Positions 31,175 to 37,158 of a DNA stretch of 37,158 nucleotides are shown here, in pieces. Source of the DNA: Actinomycetota bacterium (lineage in GTDB: Bacteria; Actinomycetota; Acidimicrobiia; Acidimicrobiales; BP-101); assembly GCA_030838265.1 (NCBI GenBank), contig JAUTXA010000036.1, forward strand, positions 1 through 37,158, read 5' to 3'. Made by a program: the position numbers and the translations under genes. Each line of letters starts with the position of its first letter. Within the stretch, counting starts at the first letter, position 1. The notes below the pieces were generated by a model. It searched no databases. It saw only the letters and a list, made by a program, of their open reading frames with translations, and was not told the origin of the DNA.

Positions 31175-31180
31175 TACAGT
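31175..31180 (+). promoter_or_regulatory. Candidate -10 box (TACAGT) for the GT4 gene at 31190
   Basis: TACAGT fits TANNNT and ends 9 bases before the GTG, with no Shine-Dalgarno between. It lies in the 111-base divergent gap with the amidase gene. Confidence 0.38.
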
Positions 31181-31189
31181 CCGACACCC

Positions 31190-32278
31190 GTGCGGATCGC
31201 CTTCGACGTCACGCCCCTCTTGGGGCATCCGACGGGCGTGGGGGCGTTCGCCCTCGGTGCGCTCGACGCTCTGGTCGATCTCGACGACCTCGACGTCGCC
31301 CCCTACGCCCTGACCTGGCGGGGCCGATCTGCGTTGCCCGCCCTGCTTCCCTCGGGCCTCACCGTGTCCCGCTGGCCCATGGCGGCCCGTCCCCTGCGCG
31401 CCGCGTGGACCCGGGCCGACCTCCCACCGATCGAGTGGTGGACGGGAAGGGTCGACGTCGTCCACGGCACCAACTTCGTCGTGCCGCCGGCGCGACGGGC
31501 CGGGGAGGTGGTCACCGTCCACGACCTCACCGCCGTCCGCTTCCCCGAGCTGTGCAGCGCCGACACGCTGGCCTACCCCAGCCTGATCCGGCGGGCCCTG
31601 GGTCGGGGAGCCATCGTGCACACGCCGTCAGCCTTCGTGGCCAGCGAAGTGATCGAGCACTTCGGGGTGGAGCCCGGGCGCGTACGCGCCGTCCACCACG
31701 GCATCCCCCCGATCGCGCCGTCGACCTCGCCGAGCCCGGCGGGACCGGGGCCGTACATCTTGGCCATCGGCACCATCGAGCCCCGCAAGGCCTTTCCCGA
31801 TCTGGTGGCGGCCTTCGACCGCGTCGCCGACAGCGACCGCGACCTGCGGCTGGTGGTGGCGGGCGGTGACGGCTGGGGCGTCGAGGCCTTCGACGCCGCG
31901 GTGGCGCGCGCCGCCCATGGCGCCCGGATCCTTCGCCTCGGCTACGTCTCGGGCGACCAGCACGCCGCCCTGCTCGGCGGCGCCGAGGTCTTCGCCTACC
32001 CCTCGGTCTACGAGGGGTTCGGGTTCCCGCCCCTCGAAGCCATGACGTGCGGGGTGCCCGTCGTGGCGACCGCGGCCGGCGCCCTTCCCGAGGTGGTCGG
32101 TGACGCCGCGCTGCTGGTCGCGCCGGGCGACGTCGATGCTCTGGCCGCCGCCCTGCTCGAGGCCCGGCGAGATGACGTCAGGGCCACCCTCGTCGAACGA
32201 GGGCGCCAGCGCGTCAGTCGTTACTCGTGGCGTCGCTGCGCGGAGGGTCTGGCCTCCATCTACCGAGACGCCGCCTGA
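31190..32278 (+). CDS. Family 4 glycosyltransferase
   Basis: GT-B enzyme of 362 residues. It starts VRIAFDVTPLLGHPTGVGAF (acceptor loop), then VDVVHGTNFVVPP, TVHDLTAVRFPELCS and IVHTPSAFVASEV. The donor domain has YILAIGTIEPRKAFPDLVAA and the EX7E region PSVYEGFGFPPLEAMTCG. It closely resembles the minus-strand GT4 enzymes at 7769-10014 in layout. The GTG at 31190 starts exactly at the first strand and is preceded by a TACAGT box. Its last 65 coding bases overlap the end of the convergent YfhO-like gene, which is unusually long for such an overlap. The sugar specificity is unknown; GT4 members of this type often transfer mannose or rhamnose. Confidence 0.9.
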   Translation: MRIAFDVTPLLGHPTGVGAFALGALDALVDLDDLDVAPYALTWRGRSALPALLPSGLTVSRWPMAARPLRAAWTRADLPPIEWWTGRVDVVHGTNFVVPPARRAGEVVTVHDLTAVRFPELCSADTLAYPSLIRRALGRGAIVHTPSAFVASEVIEHFGVEPGRVRAVHHGIPPIAPSTSPSPAGPGPYILAIGTIEPRKAFPDLVAAFDRVADSDRDLRLVVAGGDGWGVEAFDAAVARAAHGARILRLGYVSGDQHAALLGGAEVFAYPSVYEGFGFPPLEAMTCGVPVVATAAGALPEVVGDAALLVAPGDVDALAAALLEARRDDVRATLVERGRQRVSRYSWRRCAEGLASIYRDAA

Positions 32279-34640
32279 GCCGGCCCGCTCGACTGGCGGC
32301 GTCGCGTGATCGACGTTCGAGGGCGACGCCCATCAGCCCCGCCCCGGCCAGCAGCCAGAGGCACCAGGCCACGAACGAGATGGCCAGGCCCTTGCGAAAG
32401 GCTGGCGCGCCGTACTCGAAGCGGACGTGGCTGTGACCGGCGGGCAGGGCGACGCCGCGTAGCCAGGCGTTGGTCCGGCGGATGGGAACGAGGTGGTCAT
32501 CGACCGTCGCCTTCCACCCCGGGTACCAGGTGTCGGCCAGGGTGAGCCACCCGGCGTGGTCGAGGTCGACCTCGACGTCGACCGAGTTGAGCGTCTCCTC
32601 GCTGACCTCGGCCGAGCCGCACACGGTCGTGGGCTGTGACACGCCGGCGCCTTCGAGGATCACGGTGTCGGCCGTGAAGGCAGGATCCAAAACCTTGTCG
32701 ATGGCCGCCGCCTGGTCGGCCACGTAGCGGGCGCCGCACAGGGCGCGCGCCCGGCGGCCCGGGGTCCTGAGCTCGTACAGGCTGAGGTCGCCGTAGGTCT
32801 CCCGCCGGACGAGCTCGGGGTCGCTCACCGTATCGGGATCGCCGGTCGGGACCATCAGGTAGCGCACGTCGAGGGCTCGCCACAGCTCTTCCCGTCCGTA
32901 GAGCTGGGGCGACCCGTGGGCCAGCTGAGCGGTCGTTCGCCGCTCGAGCTCGTGGAGGTTCTCGGGGGGCCAGTTGCCACCGATGCCGAGGACGCTGTGC
33001 ACGCCGGGGTGCAGGAGGGGAGTGTCGGACTCGAGACGATCGCCGGTGACTGACCACCCGTGGGCCGACGGAGCGTCGGGGAAGACGCGGCCGCCGGGGT
33101 GATCGAGCACGTACTGCAGCGGCGGCAGGGCTTGGTGGTAGAAGCCGGGGTCGACGGGCCGGTTGATCTCGAACACGGCTCCCGACACGAGTAGCTCGGC
33201 CGCTACCAGGCTGGCGATGAGGGCCCCGCTGACGAGTCGGTTGGCGCCGGCCAAGGCGCGCAACCCGATGACGATGACCAGGGCGGCGACGCATTGGAGC
33301 GAGGCGCGCAGCAGCAGCGGGCTGCGGTCGAAGGACTCGACGGCGGCCCGGCAGGCGTACACGCCGGCCACGCCCGTCGCCAAGACGGAGGCCAATGTGG
33401 CCACCACGCCGGCCCGCTTGGCGTGCCACCGGTCGGGCCCGGATGGCCGGCGCCACCCGAGGACGTCGTCGACGCCATAGGCCACGAGGACGCAGAGGGC
33501 GATGGACGCGGGGTAGAGCCAGCGGACGGGAAAGCGGAAGCGATCGAGGCCCGGGACGGCGGCGAAGGCGAGGTGGTACAGCGGTCCGATGGCCGAGCCC
33601 ATGGCGAGCAGGTACGAGATGGTGGCCATGCCCGCCCACAGCGCCAGCTGGGGCCAGCGGCGACGGCGGATCAGACCGATGAGGCCAACGACGACGAGGA
33701 GGAGGGCCACGCCGCCGATGTAGGCGAAGTTCTCGCCGCCCTGGCTCTTGGCGAAGTCGGGGAGGAGGAGGCGCCAGGGTGAGATCTTCGGAAGGGATCC
33801 CACGGTCGCCTCGCCGTAGGTGAGGCCGTGGTTGCGTCCGGACTGGGCCACCAGCTCGAGCTGCGGGAGGACCTGCACGGCGGTGAGGAGGAAGCCGCCG
33901 ACCACGGCTGTCCCGGTGGCGACGGCCGTTCGGACGGCGAGCCGCCGCACCGATCCGCCCCAACACAGGACGAGCAACACGACGGGAACCCACACCATGG
34001 CCAGGTACAGCTGCTGGGGCTGGCCGGCGAGCAAGCCGAAGGCAAATGGAAGGCAGGCCGCCCACGCCCACCACAGGTTGCGGTTGACGCCTCGTTCCAA
34101 GCAGAGCAGCACAAGGGGCGGCCAAGGCTGGGAGTACACCAGCACGAGGAGGCCACTGTGACCGAGGGCCTGACCGCCGAGACCGAAGACGATGCCGGCA
34201 GTGGCGGCGGCCGCCACTCCGAGGCCCAGGCTGACCCGGCACAGGGCGTACATGGCGATGGCGGCCAACCCCAGGTGGAGCCAGACGACAAGCCCGAGCC
34301 CGCGCTCCGGGGTCGTCAAGAAGAACGGGAGCTGAAAGGGATAGAGAAAGGCGGCGTCGCCGTTGGCCAGGAAAGGCGTCCCCATATAGAGGTATGGCAC
34401 CCAGAGCGGCAGCTGGTGCGAGGCGATTGCCCTCGACACGAAGTATCGGAAGGGCACGTGGATGATCAGGTTGTCGATCGTCACGAACACACCGGAGCCG
34501 AACAAGAGGCGGCGAACGAAGACAGCGGCCGCGCCAAGGGCGCCGAGAGGCGCGACCGCGATCTCGAGCCAGACCAGGCGCCAGTCGCGGCGCGCTCCGC
34601 CCCGAGCCCGGGTCCGCCCGTCCGATCTGGCCGATGTCAC
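32214..34640 (-). CDS. YfhO-like large membrane protein, putative glycosyltransferase of the cell surface
   Basis: 808 residues. About 12 or more transmembrane segments span residues 24-480, followed by an extracytoplasmic domain (about 485-750) and a final membrane segment near 770-790. TIDNLIIHVPFRYFVSRAI and the PLYHLAFAAVPGLDRFRFPVRW segment match the YfhO group, whose studied members glycosylate lipoteichoic acid. The tail pattern YGDLSLYEL, then WLTLADTWYPGWKATVDDH, is also typical. The start is a GTG 9 bases after a TACGAT box. Its 3' end overlaps the convergent GT4 gene by 65 bases; the last 25 residues are Arg-rich and could be dispensable. The role in this locus (decorating the exported polymer) is inferred. 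Confidence 0.85.
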   Translation of the reverse strand: MTSARSDGRTRARGGARRDWRLVWLEIAVAPLGALGAAAVFVRRLLFGSGVFVTIDNLIIHVPFRYFVSRAIASHQLPLWVPYLYMGTPFLANGDAAFLYPFQLPFFLTTPERGLGLVVWLHLGLAAIAMYALCRVSLGLGVAAAATAGIVFGLGGQALGHSGLLVLVYSQPWPPLVLLCLERGVNRNLWWAWAACLPFAFGLLAGQPQQLYLAMVWVPVVLLVLCWGGSVRRLAVRTAVATGTAVVGGFLLTAVQVLPQLELVAQSGRNHGLTYGEATVGSLPKISPWRLLLPDFAKSQGGENFAYIGGVALLLVVVGLIGLIRRRRWPQLALWAGMATISYLLAMGSAIGPLYHLAFAAVPGLDRFRFPVRWLYPASIALCVLVAYGVDDVLGWRRPSGPDRWHAKRAGVVATLASVLATGVAGVYACRAAVESFDRSPLLLRASLQCVAALVIVIGLRALAGANRLVSGALIASLVAAELLVSGAVFEINRPVDPGFYHQALPPLQYVLDHPGGRVFPDAPSAHGWSVTGDRLESDTPLLHPGVHSVLGIGGNWPPENLHELERRTTAQLAHGSPQLYGREELWRALDVRYLMVPTGDPDTVSDPELVRRETYGDLSLYELRTPGRRARALCGARYVADQAAAIDKVLDPAFTADTVILEGAGVSQPTTVCGSAEVSEETLNSVDVEVDLDHAGWLTLADTWYPGWKATVDDHLVPIRRTNAWLRGVALPAGHSHVRFEYGAPAFRKGLAISFVAWCLWLLAGAGLMGVALERRSRDAASRAGRLRRRLGRWRPDPPRSDATSND

Positions 34641-34649
34641 GAGGGCGAG

Positions 34650-34655
34650 ATCGTA
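34650..34655 (-). promoter_or_regulatory. Candidate -10 box (TACGAT) for leaderless YfhO-like gene
   Basis: On the minus strand TACGAT ends 9 bases before the GTG at 34640. It shares a 41-base divergent gap with the reductase gene, whose own box starts only 14 bases away. Confidence 0.38.
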
Positions 34656-34668
34656 GTGGTGAGGCTTG

Positions 34669-34674
34669 TAGGGT
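34669..34674 (+). promoter_or_regulatory. Candidate -10 box (TAGGGT) for leaderless reductase gene
   Basis: TAGGGT ends exactly 7 bases before the ATG at 34682 with no Shine-Dalgarno, the spacing expected if transcription starts at the A of the start codon. Confidence 0.45.
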
Positions 34675-34681
34675 CGTCGCT

Positions 34682-35581
34682 ATGCGAGCGTTCGTCACCG
34701 GCGGTTCCGGCTTCGTCGGACCGTGGCTGCGACGACACCTCGAGGACAACGGCGACGAGGTGATCGCGCCCGGTCCCGAGGTCGACGTGACCGATGCGGC
34801 CGCCATCACCAAGGCCGTCGTCGACGCCGCGCCCACCGCCATCTACCACCTGGCCGCGCTGGCCAGCGTGGGTGACTCGTGGCGCGACCCGGCCCGGACC
34901 TTCGAGGTCAACGCCACCGGGACTCTCCATCTGCTCGAGGCGGCGCGGGCCTGTGCCACGCCGCCGACCGTGCTCCTCATCTGTTCGGCCGAGGTCTACG
35001 GAGTGGTCACGCCCGAGGATCTTCCCCTGACCGAAGAGGCGCCCCTTCGCCCGGCCACGCCGTATGCGGCCAGCAAGGTGGCAGCTGAGTTCCTCGGCCT
35101 GCAGTCCTTTCTGTCATATGGGCTCCCCGTCATCCGGGTGCGAGCCTTCAATCACATCGGGCCCGGCCAAGCTGGTTCGTTCGTGGTCTCCGACCTCGCC
35201 CAGCGGGTGGCCCAGCTGGCGGCCACGGGTGGCGGGAAGCTGCGCGTGGGCAACACCACGACGCGCCGCGACTTCACCGACGTCCGCGACGTGGTGCGGG
35301 CCTACCGGCTGTTGGTCGCCAAGGGCGAGCCCGGCGAGGTGTACAACGTCTGCACGGGCCAGGACGTGTCGATCGAGCATCTCATCGAGCGGCTTCTCGA
35401 CCTGGCGGGCATCGAGTGCGAGGTCGAGCCCGATCCCTCGCTCATCCGTCCCGTCGACATCCCTGTACTGCGGGGCGACCCCAGCAAGCTGGCTCGAGCG
35501 ACGGGCTGGCAGCCCACCATCCCCTTGGAGCAGACCCTCAAGGAGACGCTCGCCCAGTATTCGGTCAGCCCAGGGCGGTGA
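34682..35581 (+). CDS. NAD(P)-dependent SDR, GDP-6-deoxy-D-mannose reductase (Rmd)-like
   Basis: Extended SDR enzyme of 299 residues. Features are GGSGFVGPWLRRHL (7-20), HLAALASVGDSWRDP (57-71), SAEVYG with Ser102, and Tyr128-x3-Lys132 in PYAASKVAAE. RAFNHIGPGQ, FVVSDLAQRVA, VGNTTTRRDFTDVRDVVRAY and the end RPVDIPVLRGDPSKL match the Gmd/Rmd branch, with its length and lack of the Gmd RxxxGxxE signature favouring Rmd. Rmd reduces GDP-4-keto-6-deoxymannose to GDP-D-rhamnose. The needed Gmd is not in the window. ATG 34682 follows a TAGGGT box. The end overlaps the convergent 65-residue gene by 17 bases. A GDP-mannose or UDP-hexose epimerase is the alternative. Confidence 0.83.
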   Translation: MRAFVTGGSGFVGPWLRRHLEDNGDEVIAPGPEVDVTDAAAITKAVVDAAPTAIYHLAALASVGDSWRDPARTFEVNATGTLHLLEAARACATPPTVLLICSAEVYGVVTPEDLPLTEEAPLRPATPYAASKVAAEFLGLQSFLSYGLPVIRVRAFNHIGPGQAGSFVVSDLAQRVAQLAATGGGKLRVGNTTTRRDFTDVRDVVRAYRLLVAKGEPGEVYNVCTGQDVSIEHLIERLLDLAGIECEVEPDPSLIRPVDIPVLRGDPSKLARATGWQPTIPLEQTLKETLAQYSVSPGR

Positions 35582-35762
35582 GGCTGCGCCGCAGCTGATA
35601 GCTGGCGTCGTCGGCGGCCTTGCTGACCTGGGTGCGGAGCTGGTCGAGCTGCTTGGTGAGCTCAACCCGCCGGACCTGGGCCCGCTGCAAGCCGATCACG
35701 CCAAAGCCGACGGCGACGTAGGCCGCATCCTTGGCCAGCGTGGTGAGGTCGGAAAGGTCCAT
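35565..35762 (-). CDS. Small protein of unknown function (65 residues) with hydrophobic N-terminus and helical tail
   Basis: I cannot name a family. The ATG at 35762 has GGAG 7 bases upstream (35770-35773) and gives MDLSDLTTLAKDAAYVAVGF; the frame is open further upstream but without a better start. Residues 12-25 (DAAYVAVGFGVIGL) could be a short membrane or amphipathic segment, and 30-62 (VELTKQLDQLRTQVSKAADD onward) look like a coiled coil. Similar short actinobacterial proteins with a QRAQVRR motif exist in my memory, but I could not search. It overlaps the reductase gene by 17 bases and diverges from the GT2 gene. Codon use is like its neighbours. A membrane-associated adaptor is one possibility. 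Confidence 0.7.
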   Translation of the reverse strand: MDLSDLTTLAKDAAYVAVGFGVIGLQRAQVRRVELTKQLDQLRTQVSKAADDASYQLRRSLTALG

Positions 35763-35797
35763 TCGGTGTCTCCAGTTTCGGGCCGGGAAGAGCCTCA

Positions 35798-35807
35798 AGG
35801 CTAGTCT
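35798..35807. promoter_or_regulatory. Overlapping back-to-back -10 boxes (TAGCCT on minus, TAGTCT on plus)
   Basis: AGGCTAGTCT holds TAGCCT on the minus strand (35798-35803) and TAGTCT on the plus strand (35802-35807), sharing two bases. The plus box ends 10 bases before the GT2 ATG; the minus box is about 35 bases before the small-protein ATG, which has its own GGAG. The two promoters could not easily be occupied at once. Confidence 0.38.
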
Positions 35808-35817
35808 CCCCATCGCT

Positions 35818-37158
35818 ATGGAGGCCGAAGGCCCTTCGGCGCCTCCCGTGGTGGCCGTGGTGGTGACCTGTGATGCGGGGCCCTGGCTCGAAGAGGCACT
35901 GGCTGCCCTTCGTGATCAGGACTACCCCGCCCTGTCCGTCCTGGTGATCGACGACGCCAGCGACACCGACGTGACCGCCCGGGTCGCGGCCATCCTCCCC
36001 ACCGCCTTCGTGCGTCGGGAGAACGAGCGCCGCGGCTACGCGCCGACCGCCAACGCTGTCCTCGGACTGGTCGAGGGGGCCGCCTTCTTCCTGCTGTGCC
36101 ACGACGATGTCGCCCCCGAGCCTGACTCGTTGCGGATCATGGTCGAAGAGGCCTTCCGGTCGAACGCCGGCATCGTCGGCCCGAAGCTCGTCGAGTGGGT
36201 CGAGCCCGATCGCATCCTCCAGGTCGGCATGAGCATCGACAAAGGCGGGAACCCGTCGTCACCCGTCGAACCGGGTGAGCTCGACCAGGAGCAGCATGAC
36301 GCCGTGCGCGACGTCTTCGCCGTCGGGGGTGGCTGTGTCCTCATCCGCACTGACCTGTTCGAGGCCCTCGGTGGGTTCAACCCCGCCCTGCAGCTCTACG
36401 GCGAGGACGTCGATCTCTGTTGGCGGGCCCAGGTGGCCGGCGCGCGCGTGGTGGTGGCGCCCGGTGCGCGCGTCCGCCACCTCGAAGCGCTCACCTCGGG
36501 GCTGCGCCGGACCGGTGCTGTCTCCCACGACCCGCTCTCGGTGCGCGATGAGCTGCGCCCCCTCCAGCTGCGCCACCGCCTCCGCGCTGTCCTGACCAAC
36601 TACAGCCGCTTCCATCTGGCGCGCGTCCTGCCCCAGCTCTTGCTCTTGAGCCTCATCGAGATCGCCTTCAGCCTGGTCACCGGACGGACGGCAACAGCCG
36701 CGGCGGTCGCCGGGGCGTGGACGTGGAACGTCCGTCACCTCGGTGAGATTCGCGCTTCCCGAAAGCGGCTGCGCGGTCAGCGTCGCGTCCCCGACAGCGA
36801 GGTGCGCCGACTCCAGGTGCGCGGCAGCGCCCGGGTGACGGCCTTCGCTCGAGGGTCGGCCGTCAGTGGACGGACCCGCTCCCTGGCCGAGGCGGGACGC
36901 GACCTCGCCACCTCGTTCCGCGACAACCGACTCTTGCTCGCCGGCTGGTCCGCCCTGATCCTGCTTCTCGTCGTCGGCACCCGGAACCTCATCGGCGGCC
37001 GCATCCCAGCCGTCGGCCAGCTCCAGTCCTTCCCGTCGGTCGGAAGCTTCTTGAGTCGCTTCTTCAGCGGGTGGCGCGACGGCGGGTTGGGCGGGGCCTC
37101 GCCCGCCCCCGCCGCCTATGCCTTGCTCGGCGGGGCCGGCACCCTGCTGTTGGGCGCC
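35818..37158 (+). CDS. Family 2 glycosyltransferase with C-terminal membrane region (3' end outside window)
   Basis: Open from an ATG at 35818 to the window end, 447 codons without a stop. The GT-A domain has VVAVVVTCDAGPWLEEAL (11-28), VLVIDDASDTDV, NERRGYAPTANAVL and LLCHDDVAPEPD with the Asp-Asp metal site. It then shows VFAVGGGCVLIRTDLFEALG, LQLYGEDVDLCWRAQVAG and VRHLEAL. Residues 260-300 and about 375-385 are hydrophobic, so a membrane part begins after the catalytic domain. This layout resembles large actinobacterial GT2 proteins with many membrane spans, in which the cytoplasmic GT domain precedes a GT-C-like region, but the rest is missing here. It diverges from the 65-residue gene. 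Confidence 0.88.
   Translation, partial: MEAEGPSAPPVVAVVVTCDAGPWLEEALAALRDQDYPALSVLVIDDASDTDVTARVAAILPTAFVRRENERRGYAPTANAVLGLVEGAAFFLLCHDDVAPEPDSLRIMVEEAFRSNAGIVGPKLVEWVEPDRILQVGMSIDKGGNPSSPVEPGELDQEQHDAVRDVFAVGGGCVLIRTDLFEALGGFNPALQLYGEDVDLCWRAQVAGARVVVAPGARVRHLEALTSGLRRTGAVSHDPLSVRDELRPLQLRHRLRAVLTNYSRFHLARVLPQLLLLSLIEIAFSLVTGRTATAAAVAGAWTWNVRHLGEIRASRKRLRGQRRVPDSEVRRLQVRGSARVTAFARGSAVSGRTRSLAEAGRDLATSFRDNRLLLAGWSALILLLVVGTRNLIGGRIPAVGQLQSFPSVGSFLSRFFSGWRDGGLGGASPAPAAYALLGGAGTLLLGA

Noticed and set aside
32497..34842. Second long minus-strand frame over the YfhO-like gene
   Set aside because: It lacks hydrophobic segments, is Arg/Pro-rich, and shadows a membrane protein with a clear family pattern.
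1..37158. tRNA, rRNA, riboswitch or mobile element
   Set aside because: I saw no cloverleaf, rRNA-like stretch, transposase or long inverted repeat on either strand, and the coding density leaves little room.

Overview
The window looks like the chromosome of a high-GC actinobacterium, most likely from class Acidimicrobiia or a close uncultured relative. The evidence is very high GC with G/C-ending codons, a LytR-CpsA-Psr protein with a LytR_C domain, coenzyme F420 genes, many GTG starts, and start codons sitting 6-11 bases after a TANNNT box, as in leaderless actinobacterial mRNAs. The lineage is an inference from these traits. I found no rRNA, tRNA, CRISPR, insertion sequence or phage gene. 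The window is packed with about 30 genes and has no gene-free stretch above 300 bases; the largest gap is 184 bases at 16644-16827.

Almost everything concerns a cell-surface polysaccharide. Bases 2-6519 (+) hold the end of an LCP ligase-type protein, three dTDP-rhamnose genes (rmlA, rmlB, rmlD), UDP-glucose dehydrogenase, UDP-xylose synthase and a GT2 transferase. Bases 6516-10014 (-) hold three coupled GT4 glycosyltransferases. Bases 10043-13698 (+) hold a GDP-fucose synthase-like reductase, a membrane-anchored His-rich protein of unknown function, a GDP-mannose pyrophosphorylase-like enzyme and a GalE-like epimerase. A two-gene F420 operon (cofD-cofE, 13744-15359, -) interrupts the glycan genes. 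Bases 16828-22637 (+) encode an ABC exporter (Wzm/Wzt type) followed by a methyltransferase with a helical tail, a GT2 and a GT4, all with overlapping start and stop codons. Bases 22645-34640 mix surface proteins with two large multi-pass membrane proteins (GT-C-like and YfhO-like) and another GT4. Bases 34682-37158 hold an Rmd-like GDP-sugar reductase, a 65-residue conserved-looking small protein and a GT2 with a membrane tail cut by the window end.

A working model: the nucleotide-sugar enzymes supply rhamnose, xylose or glucuronate, mannose and GDP-deoxyhexoses. The GT2 and GT4 enzymes build a lipid-linked chain. The methyltransferase may cap it, the Wzt C-terminal domain may read the cap, Wzm exports the chain, the GT-C and YfhO proteins may decorate it outside, and the LCP protein may attach it to peptidoglycan.

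The most striking feature is a roughly 41-residue repeat (consensus around GYVLDGYGGIHPFG with a WDIAR strand) that ends four otherwise unrelated exported proteins within 16 kb: a CAP protein, a SpoIID/LytB-type protein, a protein with four carboxypeptidase-regulatory-like domains, and a PGRP-type amidase. I count 6, 12, 6 and 6 repeat units respectively. In two of them the array opens and closes mid-repeat as a closed beta-propeller would. This suggests a shared surface-targeting module on a set of wall-remodelling proteins encoded beside a polysaccharide export locus.
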